64,000 nucleotides of DNA from Undaria pinnatifida (taxonomy: Eukaryota > Sar > Phaeophyceae > Laminariales > Alariaceae): NCBI GenBank assembly GCA_012845835.1, contig JABAKD010000007.1:13642011-13706010 (forward strand). Direction: 5' to 3'. Every line of letters begins with the position of its first letter. Positions within the stretch are counted from its first letter, which is position 1. The notes beneath the pieces were generated by a model that worked only from the letters and a program-made list of their open reading frames with translations, did no database searches and was not told the origin of the DNA. The position numbers and the translations under genes were made by a program. Below are positions 20,010 to 30,419 of this stretch, in pieces.

Positions 20010-22560
20010 CACCTTGAAGCATCGTGTAACCCTAAATATGGTGGAACGGTGAAGAGCGTGAAACGTTCAACAGCGTGTAACGGTAAATGTTGTGTAACGG
20101 CAAAGGTCGTGCAAATTTACGGATAGTGTAACGGGGAAAGAGCGTGTACAACAGGCAAAGAGCGTGAAGTGGCGATTCGCGTTTCACGGAATATACCGTG
20201 TAACGGCAAAGAGCGTGCCTCGGTAGATAACGTGTAACGGCAAACAGCGTGTAACGACAAAACGGGCAATGGTATTGAGCATCGAAGGCAAAGATTTCGT
20301 AACGTGTAACTGCGGAGGGGGCGTAACGGTAGAGTGCGTGAAACGGGCAAAGATCGTGTAACGGTATAGATTGTGTAACGGAAAAAGAGCACGTGTAACG
20401 GCAAGAGCGTGCTACGTCAAATATAGTGCGTAACTGAGAAATTGTGTAACCGCGAAGATCGCGTATCGGTAAATATTTTGTAACGATAAACATCGTGTAA
20501 CGGAAAAGAGCATGTTACCACCAAGAGCGTGTAGCGGCCTAAACCACGCAGTCGCAAATAGCGTGTAACGGCAACGAAAAGGTCACAGTAACCATTGCGC
20601 AGCCGCCAACAGCATCTAATGCGAGTAAAAATACCATGCAACGGGGATCATGTAACGGCCAATGGAGCGAAACGGCAAAAAACGTGTGATGATTAAGAGC
20701 GTGTAACCGCAAAAATCGTGGAACGGCAACATAATCTAATGTAACTGCAAATAGCAAATACCATATAACATCAAGTAGAGTGAAACGGCAAATATGGTTT
20801 AAAGGCATAGATCGTGTAACGGCAAAGAACGTACAACCGCAAATAGTGTGTAACGGCAAATAGAGTGAAACGGTAAAAAGCGTGTGGTGAAAAAGAGCGT
20901 GTGACCGCAAAGTGCGTGTAACGGAAATAACGTGCAACGCAAACAGCACGTAACGTCGGAGAGAGGCTGGCTGCAAGTGCGTGTAACGGCAAGTAGCGTT
21001 AAACAGAAAAGAGCGTGAAACCCCAAAATCGCGTATTATACAACGGCCAAGAGCGTGAAACGAAAAATATCGTGCAGCTATAAAGAGCATGTATCGGTAC
21101 ATATCGTGTAACGGTAAACGGCTTGTAACGGAAAGTAGCTTGTGTGGGCAAACAGCGTAGAACAGATGCATAGTGCGTATAGTAGTACAGTAACCGCAAA
21201 GGGCCGTGTATCCGCAAACTGTGTGTAACGGCAAACATCGTGAAAATCGGTAAAGAGCGTGTAACCGTATAGATTGTGATACGGCCAACACCATGTAACG
21301 GTAAATATCGTGTGACGATAAAAATTGTGCGACGACAAAGATTGTGTGACACCGACAAAAAATGTGTGACGGTAAAGATCATGCGACGGACAAAGATCGC
21401 GTTGCGGTAAACACCGTGTAACGGCAAACATTCTACAACGGTAAAACTCGTTCATCGTATCAGACAAGACGATACGAAACAACAAAAATATCTTCAACAG
21501 GCAAAATAAACAGAAAGGCGAAGTGAAGTGTGAGGGTAAAGATTTAGTAGCGGTATCAAAGAGCGTGACTCGGCAGATGTGCTGTATCAGAAACGAGCGC
21601 ATAACCGCAAAGAGCGTGTAACGGTGAATATCTCGTACTGATGACGTGTAGCATGTAGCGGTAGTTATCGTGTCACGGTAACTATTAATGTGTATCGGTA
21701 AAGTGTAAAACGGCGAAGAGCGTGAAGCGTCAACGAGGGTGTAACGGCAAAAATATGAGCTTGAAACAGCTAACGGAAAAGAAAATAGTTCAACGGTAAT
21801 ATCGTGTGATGGAAAAAGAGCGTGCCGCGGCAAAAATCGTGAAACCGAAAAAGGAGCGTGTTACGACAATGAACCCGTAGCGGCAAAGGGTGTGTAACCG
21901 CAAATATCTTCAAGACGAAGATCGTCGTGTGACGAGAAGGAGCATGTAATGGTAAATACAATAAAACCGGCAAATATCGTGTACCGGTCAACGTCGCGTA
22001 ACGGCAAATAACGTGTATCGTAAAATATTGTGTTACAGGCAAAGGCCGTGTAGCGGTAAAGCTCACGTAGCGGCAAGGAGCGTGAACCGCAAATAGCGCA
22101 TAAAAAGATTGTTGGGTCGGTAGCGCTCGTGGAAATACCGTGTATCGGTAAATATCGTGCAAGGGTGAAAAACGTGTAACCGCAATGAGCGCGAAACGGC
22201 AAGTAACATGTTACCGCAAAGAGTGTGAAAATAAAACGGTGAGAAATATTTAGCGTGTAACGGGGTAAGCGCAAGCAACGGTAACAATCGAATCACGGCT
22301 TTAACATAGTGTAGCGGCAAATAGGGTGTAACGGTAAAGATCGTGTGACGATAAATGGCGTGACGGCAGATAGCGTGTAACGGTAAATATGGTGAAACAG
22401 CGAAATACCGTGTTTAGATAGAAGATCGCGCAACGGCGACGACCGTGCATAGGTGGAGATCGTGAAACGGCGAAAAGCGCGCACCCTCAATGACCGCCAA
22501 ACGGCACAAATAGCGTACAAACGCAAAGATACGAAGTATATGTTAGGCATAAAGCACCAT
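20010..22560. repeat. Degenerate 17-bp satellite, block 2
   Basis: About 2.5 kb of the same GTGTAACGGCAAAGATC-like units as block 1. It is more degraded in the middle (21.4-21.9 kb). No gene is supported inside it. Confidence 0.85.
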
Positions 22561-22710
22561 GATGCCACTAGACCACTTAGTCACCTTGACTCAGCGGTCT
22601 AGTGGATAGCATTGTGTAACCACCAAACTATGTGGTGTGTTAGTTGTGGATAGTGGTACAGTGGGAACCCCGACTCAACAGTCCCCCCTTAATAGCTCAA
22701 ACAAGCGATA

Positions 22711-22799
22711 TTAGCCCCTGTAGAACCCCAAAACCCCTCCCTATGCTAACTTCAAGTAAATTTGTCCACAAAACGGGTTTCCAGTTGTAAAGGCGTTAA
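22711..22799 (-). mobile_element. MITE-A copy (reverse)
   Basis: The reverse complement of the MITE-A unit, starting TTAGCCCCTGTAGAACCCC and ending TTGTAAAGGCGTTAA. It forms a head-to-head pair with the copy at 22909-22997. Confidence 0.75.
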
Positions 22800-22908
22800 C
22801 TACACATTGCTCTTTTACGTAATGGGAAATATATAATAGCTTTTATTATAGGCGGGACGTGCCGATTAGGCCGCTCTTAAGTCCCCAAAGCTCTTATTCT
22901 GGGCGCTC

Positions 22909-22997
22909 TTAACCCCTTCACAACTGGAAACCCGTTTTTGGGGACAAAATCACTTGGATTTAGTATAGGGAGGGGTTCGGGGGCTCTAAAGGGGTTA
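22909..22997 (+). mobile_element. MITE-A copy (forward)
   Basis: Starts TTAACCCCTTCACAACTGG, contains GGATTTAGTATAGGGAGG and ends CTCTAAAGGGGTTAA. It is 89 bp and one of the cleanest copies. Confidence 0.8.
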
Positions 22998-23009
22998 AGT
23001 CGGATGTCC

Positions 23010-23465
23010 ACTGCGTACAACCAACAGTATGTAAAGAGCAAAGAGTATGGTATGTATCGGCAAAAAACAAAATAGCGTGTAACGGGGTAAAAACTAGCAG
23101 TGGTAGCAATAGAATCACGGTCAAAGGTCGTGTAGCGGCAAGTTGTTGGGTGTAACGGTAAATATCATGTAACGGCAAATAGTGTATCGACAGATAGCGT
23201 GTAACGGCAAATATCGTGTAATGGCAAGGAGGATGTAACGGCTGTGATCGCGTATGGCACAGATCGCGTTACAGGAATAGGGTGTAGCGGCAAAAATGTC
23301 GAGTAACGGCAAGTATCGTGTAAGGGTAGAAAGCGTGTAACGGCGAAGACAGTGTACCGATAAATGTCGTGTACCGGTAAAGACCGTATATCGAGAAAAT
23401 AGCGTATAACGGCAAAGAGCGTGTGACGGCAAATGACATGCAACGGCAAATGACGTTTAACGGGA
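23010..23465. repeat. Degenerate 17-bp satellite, block 3
   Basis: GTGTAACGGCAAATATC-like units, ending just before the purine-rich flank of the N-cap exon. Confidence 0.8.
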
Positions 23466-23611
23466 AAAAGAGAGGGGAGAGGATGGGAGGGGAGATAAAG
23501 CAGAACATAGAGGGGAAGGAGAGGAGAGGGGAGGGAGGGGACAGAAGGCAATACAATCCGTGATCATACAAGGCCAGAGAGGACACAAGCGCCCGAAAAT
23601 CCTTTGCTCAC

Positions 23612-23805
23612 CAACGAGATTGTTGTCGTCAAGGTCTATCCTCGTAACGCCAGTCTCGTTAGCCGTTGTCACCCCATACCAAGTGCTTAGATCGAAGCTT
23701 TCGGTCGAATTTAGGACGTCCGACCAGTTGTCGTTGTTGGTCCAAGTAGATCCGCCCAAGGAAAGGTAGAGGCTGACGAGGGCCTCGCGGTCCTCTTCAA
23801 AAGAA
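23612..23805 (-). CDS. LRR receptor-like gene: N-capping exon
   Basis: The exon ends in phase 1 at donor GTGAGC (23606-23611). It encodes FEEDREALVSLYLSLGGSTW, a Trp-rich linker (NNDNWSD, STWYGV) and a first strand ending RIDLDDNNLVG. The DREALVxLYxxxGGxxWxxNxNW pattern is the standard N-cap before LRR repeats in brown-algal and many plant-like LRR proteins. The upstream border is uncertain. An acceptor-like TTCTCGGAAG lies near 23800. The frame stays open into an ATATG microsatellite at 23845-23872 with no in-frame Met. A signal peptide exon is expected further upstream but was not found in 23.9-30 kb. Confidence 0.7.
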
Positions 23806-23837
23806 CCTTCCGAGAAACGGGGGAGTGGTATGATATT

Positions 23838-24000
23838 TGACGATGCGATATGATATGATATGATATGATATGAACCGCAAACATATACTCGAGTACATAT
23901 ATTTGATGAAGTGAGGTGATATGATATGATAGGTTATGATATGATACTGTATGACATTATTCGATGCCATATGATATCATATAATATAGTCAAATGTTTT
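23838..24000. repeat. (ATATG)n microsatellite cluster
   Basis: Runs of GATAT and ATATG at 23845-23872, 23918-23945 and 23968-23990. Related runs are at 24410-24600 and, in reverse, at 26715-26865. Confidence 0.85.
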
Positions 24001-24019
24001 TCATCCCTGCATTTTCCGA

Positions 24020-24345
24020 GCCCCAATCCCATTGATCGAGCCGCCCCCACCGCCCTCGCTCGGTCAATGGTGGGGCACCGGGCGCGCGACGGGGGTTTCC
24101 CTCGAGGCAACCGTCCCAGTCCTGCCGCACCCGGATAGTATAGGTCCCCATCCACGGTTCAGAAATCCTCCCATATCTCTTCAACTCCGACAGCCTGGGG
24201 ACGAAAATTGAGGTCTCCCGGGTCGGCACCACCCCGCACAGTGTGGAAACCCCAATCTCATTAGCTGACCGCTGAGATGGGCTGGAGCGGGTAGAGCCAG
24301 CGCTACCGGGGGAGGATAGAGACCTATCCTCGGTTTAGAGCTCCC
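24020..24345 (-). repeat. Dispersed repeat E, reverse copy
   Basis: The reverse complement shares blocks with 30420-30960, including ACCCGGGAGACCTC, GGGTTTCCACAC-like, GTCGGAGTTG-like and TGGGGACCTATACTATCC-like sequences. No coding pattern was recognised. Confidence 0.45.
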
Positions 24346-24404
24346 TCCGTATATCAACAACCCCGACACTCCGGGGACAACAATGACGTTATTATACGTG
24401 CTAT

Positions 24405-24600
24405 ATGGTGTGACATGACATGATATGATATGATTGAAAACGAACTAATTTGGCGTGATGTAATGATAAACTTTGATGTGGTGTGATGTGATACGATAAC
24501 ATACGATGGTATACGAAACGATATTATGTGATGTGATGTGATGTGGAATGATAGGATGTGATTTTGATATGATACGTGATACCATATGGTGTGGCGGGGG
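24405..24600. repeat. GATAT/GATGTG microsatellite
   Basis: Imperfect TGATATGATATG, then GTGATGTGATGTG units. Confidence 0.8.
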
Positions 24601-24719
24601 ACATGCTGCTGCAGGGAGCCATCACAGGAGCACACGGTTCACCCATGCCACGCTAGAGGGAGTACCCACAATACAGAAGTCTGTCAGGTTCCTAATAATT
24701 ATAACAGTCTATTTGGCGG

Positions 24720-25400
24720 CGGGCTGTAGCACCGACCACCACCACCACCGAATGCATAAATCAAACGAAACAAAACCCACTAACCCAAATCAAAACCGAC
24801 ACCAAACCTGAAAACCGCACTTCGTCATCGCCACTTCGGCAGTACCAACCACCGCAACCATCACCACCAAAAAATAACACAACCCACCAAACCAACGCAA
24901 AACAAAAGCTCAACCAAAGCCAAATGAAACCAAACCAAAGCAAACCAAACCAACCCAAACCAAACGCAAGGCCTAAAACCAAATCAAAACAAACAAAACG
25001 TGAAGCAATGCTCACCTTCGGAGCAGACCGCAGCACCGACCACCACAACCACCACCACCCTCAGCCACATCCTTAGCCTCATCCTTAGCAGTCACTCCCC
25101 GCACACACCACTACCACCACTACTGCCACCACCACCAACCACCACCCCCACCGCCTTGACCTCTATTTATAGTTCTACTCCCACGCCAGAGCTTCGCTTT
25201 CCAGAAGAGAAGAGGCTTGCCTGAGGGTTATAATCCGTCTCCGCCACCTGCAGCAGCTACAGCACCACCACCACCGCTACCTCCAGCACCAACCACCACC
25301 AGCGCCAGCACCAACCACCACTAGCGCCAGCAGCAGCACCACTTTCGCCACCACTACCCCCACCACCAACCAGCAGCAGCAGCTGTAGTAGATAGCTCAC
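24720..25400. repeat. CCA/ACC/CAAA-rich low-complexity DNA
   Basis: Long (CCA)n and (CACCAC)n runs with a CAAACCAAA-rich middle at 24890-24990. No gene. Reading frames here are Pro/Thr- or Trp/Gly-rich artefacts. Confidence 0.7.
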
Positions 25401-25419
25401 GCCAAATGATGGTACCCTT

Positions 25420-25600
25420 GCCGGTTCCGTGTAACCTTACACAAAGAAGTCGGGCCGACTTCTTCGGCCAATCAGCAGCACCAGCAGCCCTCTTGCGGGG
25501 TATCCTCGAATGTTGTGTCGCGGTACCACCCTTGCCGGTTCAGTGTACCCGCACACCGCGAAGTCGGCCCTGCTTCTTCAAGTGGGTCCCCAAACTACGA
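25420..25600 (+). repeat. Imperfect tandem duplication, about 108 bp unit
   Basis: The blocks TTGCCGGTTCCGTGTAACC plus AAGAAGTCGGGCCGACTTC recur as TTGCCGGTTCAGTGTACCC plus GCGAAGTCGGCCCTGCTTC. Confidence 0.5.
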
Positions 25601-25739
25601 CCGTTCCAAGAACTACGCTTTCGAAAGCGACGGGTCAATCTTGCCAGGAAAAAATAGAATATTAGCCATCGCAAACACGTGAGAAAAAAAGTGAATAAAA
25701 AAACAAGTTCGACCCAAGCAGCAGCGGTAGCCGCAACGA

Positions 25740-25868
25740 CAACAACACAAGGGAGGAGGAAGGAGGAGGAAGGGAGGAGGGGGGGGAGGAGAGGGGGGGA
25801 GGTGGGGGGGCAAAGGGGGCCAGGGGGGGAGGGGGGGGATGAGGAGGGGGGAGGTGAGAGGGGGCCAT
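25740..25868. repeat. Purine-rich GGA/GGGG tract
   Basis: About 130 bp of nearly pure purine on the plus strand (AGGAGG, GGGGGG). It could form triplex or G-quadruplex structures (inference). Confidence 0.7.
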
Positions 25869-26062
25869 TGCGGTCGGGGAGAGTGAGAGCGTGGATATCG
25901 AACGAGAAGCGAGTTCCACGGCAACGATATCGACAACAAAAAAAGCAAATCAATCGCTATAGGCTACGGCAAAAGCACTTCGTAGAGTGATGCGAGAACA
26001 GCCGTTCGAAAGGCCTAGCAGCAGGTGCAAGTTTGAAAGTCTGCACAGCCCAAAAGGCGATG

Positions 26063-26150
26063 TTTAACTCCTGTAGAGTCCCAAAACCCTTCCCTATACT
26101 AATTTCAAGTCATTTCCCCCTAAACGGCTTTCCAGTTTTAACGGCGTTAA
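26063..26150 (-). mobile_element. MITE-A copy (reverse)
   Basis: Starts TTAACTCCTGTAGAGTCCC and ends CAGTTTTAACGGCGTTAA. 88 bp. Confidence 0.7.
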
Positions 26151-26714
26151 CGACCACAGCAACGGCCATACGGAAGACATTCAGGAAACTAAGTTTAATA
26201 AATAGGGGTGCATGGTCTTAGGTACACCGCCAGGGGTGCATATAATGTTTTGTGTGGCGCTCTGTCAAGACAGGACACCAAACAGACGTGTCATCGTTAG
26301 AACTACGAGTCGGCAGGATTTCACGACTAAAAACTAATCGACAGGTGCTGTTAGCTAACTAAGTGGCTTTAGTCGGCAAGTCAACCGGCGAAACCAGCTG
26401 ATGGTGAGGTGACTTCCTGACTTAAGCCAGGAGAGCGAAGCGAACCAATCACCCCCCCGCGGACGACGGGGGCCCTGCCAAGAATAAAATAAAAAACGCA
26501 CTCCGCATTCAACAACCCTTCCTGTCAGTATAGAAACCCCATAAGTCGGATAGTCGGCACCTCTAAACCGACTAATAGTCCGACTCTAGCGGCTAGTTCG
26601 TGAGTTTAGTGGTACCGACGCTCAGCTGCTGTGGTGGTCTTTGTTGTCGATCAAGGCTACGGTAGGGGGGATGTTACGACTGTTCTGATATACCATCCCC
26701 TTTTTTCACTACTG

Positions 26715-26866
26715 TGTCTGAGCTATCATATCACATCATATCATATCATATCATATCATATCATATCACACCACATCATATCATATCATATCGTATCGTA
26801 TCGTATCGTATCATATCATATCATATCATATCATATCATATTATATCATACTATCATACTATCATA
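26715..26866. repeat. (TCATA)n/(TCGTA)n microsatellite
   Basis: About 28 pentamer units, mostly ATCAT/TCATA with a short TCGTA block in the middle. Confidence 0.95.
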
Positions 26867-26867
26867 C

Positions 26868-27010
26868 TCGCACGAGTGACCCTGCACCTCACTGACAAAA
26901 CCACGCCAGGCGATTTGTTCGGCACAGTAGCGAACCATCTCATTGGGGCTTCGTTTCGAGAATGTTAAACAGCACGAAAGTGCAAGACCCCAAGGAACAG
27001 GGGGGTCACT
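26868..27010 (+). repeat. Left arm of an inverted repeat
   Basis: Its reverse complement aligns with 27705-27855. Both contain CGCGCGAGTGACCCC, a GTTCCTT block, CGTGCTGTTTAA or CGTGCTGTTTGA, an AATGAGATGGT or AATGGAATGGT block, and TTGTCAGTGAGGTGCAG or TTGTCAGTGAGGTACAG. The arms are about 140 bp, 700 bp apart. The spacer holds a SINE fragment. Confidence 0.6.
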
Positions 27011-27204
27011 CGCGCGGGTGACCTGGAGCCACTGCGAAAAAAGGGTCCTGAAAGGGCCTACCGTAGCTTTGGTCTGTCGTTCTGACGTTAACTTGTTCAC
27101 TCAGCATCGCCGTAGCCAAGTCCGTCGCGACGGGACAGGTCCCAGTCACTCTAGAGTGGAAGAATACGTATTTTTTTAAAATAACGCAAGCCTAACGAAA
27201 TAAT

Positions 27205-27325
27205 CTACCAGGTGTACGAGAAAATGTAGATCATAGCTGAAGCAAAAGTCATGCACCAGCCAAGAAATAAAAGCGAAATCAGAAGTCAGCCCACGTATTA
27301 TACGTGTCAGGCTCGTACTGGTAGA
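27205..27325 (+). repeat. Element X, right-part fragment
   Basis: It shares AAGTCATGCACCAGCCAAGA-like, GAAATCAGAAGTCAGCC and GTGTCAGGCTCGTACTGGT blocks with 39620-39730 and 60320-60420. Confidence 0.5.
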
Positions 27326-27329
27326 TACT

Positions 27330-27530
27330 GGGACGCTTTGATGCTCGCAATGCCCAATTTGACGCGAGCCGGCGAGGGAAGAAAAAATGCTGAATTCCTC
27401 TCGCGAAAAAAACGAAGGCACGCACCGTAGTGGGGAGGGGAGAGCCCACCATGTAAACCTGGATCCCACTTACTACTGGCAGGGAGCGCGAGAGTAGTGC
27501 GAGGATAATACATGGGATGAAGAAAAACAA
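27330..27530 (+). mobile_element. SINE-a fragment (5' truncated)
   Basis: The tRNA-unrelated body only, containing ATGCTGAATTCCTCTCGCGA, GCACGCACCGTAGTGGGG and GCGCGAGAGTAGTGCGAGG, then a purine-rich end. It matches the body of the complete copy at 29174-29515. Confidence 0.7.
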
Positions 27531-27704
27531 CAACCAAAAACACTCGAGAGAAGGACGATCTGGCATATTTTCACACCTCAAACATATCAGATGATCTATC
27601 CCTACTTGATGATCTACAGTAGGTCTTTCAGGGGAGATCTGTATGCTACAGCTCACGTTACCCGCTGGGAGTTGTACGATCTGTACGATCTATTGTAGCA
27701 AATG

Positions 27705-27855
27705 TTTCCTCGCGCGAGTGACCCCGCGGTTCCTTTGCGACCTTAAGCTTCCGTGCTGTTTGAATCGTGAGACAAGCCTCCGCAATGGAATGGTAAGCTA
27801 CGCTGCGCCAAAACAATCTCCTAAACGTCAACTTGTCAGTGAGGTACAGAATCCG
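27705..27855 (-). repeat. Right arm of an inverted repeat
   Basis: Partner of 26868-27010. Short peptides in matching frames are similar between the arms (both contain CCL and VSEVQ), so the unit may derive from a decayed coding exon. Confidence 0.55.
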
Positions 27856-27944
27856 ACGTGGGAGTAGTGGAAACCCAGTAGCGGTACCCCCCTATCATAA
27901 GCGTGCTACATCACAACATCTCACAGCGGCAGATACGGGATGTA

Positions 27945-28030
27945 TTGTAATTGATCTATATGATCTACATGATTCATATTATCCATATGATATATATGAC
28001 ATGTATGGTGTATATATATATGATCATCAT
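27945..28030. repeat. TATGATCTA-type microsatellite
   Basis: Imperfect TATGATCTACATGATTCATA-like units, related to 31715-31890. Confidence 0.7.
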
Positions 28031-29015
28031 TCTTTTTTTTGTATTCGGTCAGGAGTTTTTTTTGTCTCGGCCTCAGCATGGGATTCTCAGGACCGAAATT
28101 GCTCGTTCGATTAGCTTCGTTCGATCGCCGTCTTCGGGGGGCGGCTCCAACGCCCCTTACCCTGCCCTATCCGTTCTGCACCTGGACGTGAACACGGATA
28201 GATGCTGAGCGAGACAAGCGAGAAGTGCGCAAACTTTTGTATTTTGAGCGGTACTCTCCAGTTATTCTTCGGCTCTTGATGTATGGAGAGGTTGACAACA
28301 TACAAATTGACATAATTTCCAAATTGGCGGCACAATTTGTCCCAAAACAAAGAATACCTACACTGAAAAAGAAAAACCCATGGTACCGCGGTAGGTATCA
28401 TAGTATGAATAGTGCATTTGTTTATTGAATTTCGGTGACACGTACGTACGTACACGGATAGATGAGGCAAGCGCACGCATGACTATAGATGAAACTAGGA
28501 GGTGGTGATCACGATTACTACGCCAGAAAAAGCCACACATCAGCGTTGCGAGTGGCTGCGTGCCCGGCCTCGAGAGTGGTATTATACTAGTTCGGGCACA
28601 TCAACATAAGTTTGTACTCGTGCAAGTAATACAGGCACGAGTAAGAGCACACACACTGATGATGCTTTATTACACATACGCTTTTCGTCTGACGTGCGGT
28701 ATAGGGTGTGTGTGTAAAAACAGGGAATATATTTTCGACACAAAAAACTAGGTGAAACATCGTTTCTGCTATTAAGCTGCACCACGCGAAGGTTGTACGT
28801 AGGGGTAGACGGTATCCACAGAAAAACCAGTGGCATGCATTCGTCCCAGTATCGCATCGGCGGGTGGTTCTTTTCCCCGAGAAAATTCGGTGGACAAGTA
28901 GAAGGGGTGTGGAAGGCGTGTTTTTGTTGTTGTTGCCATGGCGCCTGTCTCCGTTGCTGAAGCGGTCGAGTTGGTACGAAACTGACAAATAAAGACGGGC
29001 GATCGATATTATAGT
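28030..29015. other. Stretch without a recognised gene
   Basis: No gene or clear repeat was recognised. Reading frames are short. A CGTACGTACGTAC run occurs at 28440-28452. Confidence 0.4.
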
Positions 29016-29016
29016 A

Positions 29017-29085
29017 CGCAGCTTGGAAAACATTAGTATCGACCCTAACTTCGTCTAACTCACAGCTGACGTCGTTAGAATAACT
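29017..29085 (-). repeat. Dispersed motif copy (reverse)
   Basis: Reads ACGCAGCTTGGAAAACATTA, then CGTCTAACTCACAGCTGACG and TCGTTAGAATAAC. Confidence 0.6.
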
Positions 29086-29173
29086 TTTTTTCAATCATTT
29101 TGTGTTGCTTCCTACTTGGCGTGCTCCTTGCTGCTGATTGCTTATTGGTGATCTCTAGTGAGCTATATAGAGC

Positions 29174-29515
29174 CGGTCGCCCCGGTGGTCTAGTGGTTAC
29201 CCTTGAATACTACTAGCGTTGGTCCTTGAGCTCGATTCCCACCGTTGTGAGAGATTTGTCTTTTCTATTTGCAGAAATGCAGAAAAAGGATCAACAAACA
29301 AGTGCTGAGAACGCCTAGCAGCGTGGGTAGGTGCAATTAGACGCGAATCGACGAGGGGAGAAAATGCCGGATTCTCGCGATAAATTTTTAGGCATGTACC
29401 GTAGTGGGGAGGGGGCAGGAGGGCTCGCTATGTGACCCCTGATCTGAGTTATGCTACTACTAAGAGGGAGGGCGAGAGTAGTGCAAGGTTAATAAAAGGG
29501 ATGGGGAAAAAAAAC
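29174..29515 (+). mobile_element. SINE-a, complete copy with tRNA-like head
   Basis: The head GGTCGCCCCGGTGGTCTAGT carries a pol III A-box-like TGGTCTAGTGGTTA. A B-box-like GAGCTCGATTCCCACC follows about 45 bp later, the spacing of a tRNA gene. The body continues to AGAGTAGTGCAAGG and an A-rich end. It has no coding capacity. It would depend on a LINE for mobility, and whether the LINE at 1-775 belongs to that family is unknown. Confidence 0.75.
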
Positions 29516-30415
29516 TGATACAATATAAGAACAGCTTTCAGACCAGCTACACCAACAAGAAATTACAGCAGGGTACAGTGGGGGTATTCCGATTTAAGTT
29601 CACTCCGTGACAAGCCGAAGTAGGCGCTCATTGCTCTTATTTGTTGTCAGGACAATCTAGTATGCCGGGACATGGCGATTTGACCGCTTTTATATCCCGA
29701 ATGGCTTTATCTTTGACGCTCTGGATACCAACTATTAATATACAGATTCGTCCTGAGGTCGAGCGTTTCGTAAGAATTGCGGTCACATGGCGAAATCTTT
29801 GCCCTACTCTAGTGTACAGGAAAACCCGCGAAAGGATTAGCGAGCTTAGTTAGGTTTTTACCATAATAAGCGAAAGAAATCGATATTTTCAGTAAATGCT
29901 TTCGGTGTCGCATAAGCGACAAAGAGGTGATCATTTGCAGGCAAGTTTCCATGATTAGTTGACCATTATGCTAGTCAAATACGCACTCCTTTGGCCTCAT
30001 TTCAGGCTTTCTTTCCACCGTTATTATGCTCGAGTTGTCCCAGTCTTAGTTCCATTTATTATTATGTCGTTTTTCTTTGAACACCCCATTTTTGTTTGAG
30101 ATTGTGCTTATAGCCGGGGGGTCCTAAATCCGGGATACAAATCGCTCTAATTCGTCCATTTATATTGCGCTTGTTGCTGCAGCATGCTGTTGTTGACAAG
30201 TAGTGTTTCTCGCCCTCATTTTGAGCGTGCTTGCTCGGCACGCCAACCTGGTATAATCTTGAAATCGCTATCTTGGGCGACCTACCAGGTACCATGCAAA
30301 CAGTAGCTGGTCGAATTGCGCTCGCATTGCGAACGTTTGCCATGTGCGAGAAGTATGCGAGAAAAACGAGCCGGTCGAAATAACTGTGAGCTAATATTGA
30401 GTCATAACCTACCAG
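29516..30415. other. Stretch without a recognised gene
   Basis: A 70-residue open frame at 29641-29853 (plus) and a 93-residue one at 30062-30343 (minus) show no recognisable motifs or splice context. Nothing else was noted. Confidence 0.35.
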
Positions 30416-30419
30416 CCGA

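Larger units (their letters stand above)
1687..23805 (-). other. Gene span: LRR receptor-like transmembrane protein
   Basis: The span is a predicted gene assembled from exons listed separately. The protein order is an extracellular N-cap with a GGSTWTNNDNW motif, eight LRR units of 24-30 residues, a Pro/Ser/Thr stalk, one transmembrane helix, a basic stop-transfer RRR, and a cytoplasmic tail of over 700 residues rich in Gly, Asp and Ser. All internal LRR junctions split a Gly codon after its first base. This makes the exons interchangeable, as known for brown-algal LRR genes of the ROCO and NB-ARC-TPR type. Here no GTPase, NB-ARC or kinase domain is seen, so the architecture is receptor-like with an unknown output domain. 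The likely role is surface recognition (inference). The promoter, signal peptide exon and stop codon were not located. It could be a pseudogene in part, because one LRR exon lacks a GT donor and two LRR exons have decayed. Confidence 0.6.

Noticed and set aside
17374-22320. Many long minus-strand frames rich in PLHDLCRYTLFAV-like repeats
   Set aside because: They come from the 17-bp satellite. The period leaves all frames open, starts are arbitrary and neighbouring units shift frame. Not treated as genes.
24761-25048. Hydrophobic Trp/Leu-rich minus frame as the missing signal peptide exon
   Set aside because: It is the translation of CAAACCAAA and CCA simple sequence. No suitable donor in phase was found.
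29174-29260. Functional tRNA gene
   Set aside because: A- and B-box-like motifs are present, but the acceptor stem does not pair and the same head recurs with a common non-tRNA body. It is a SINE head.
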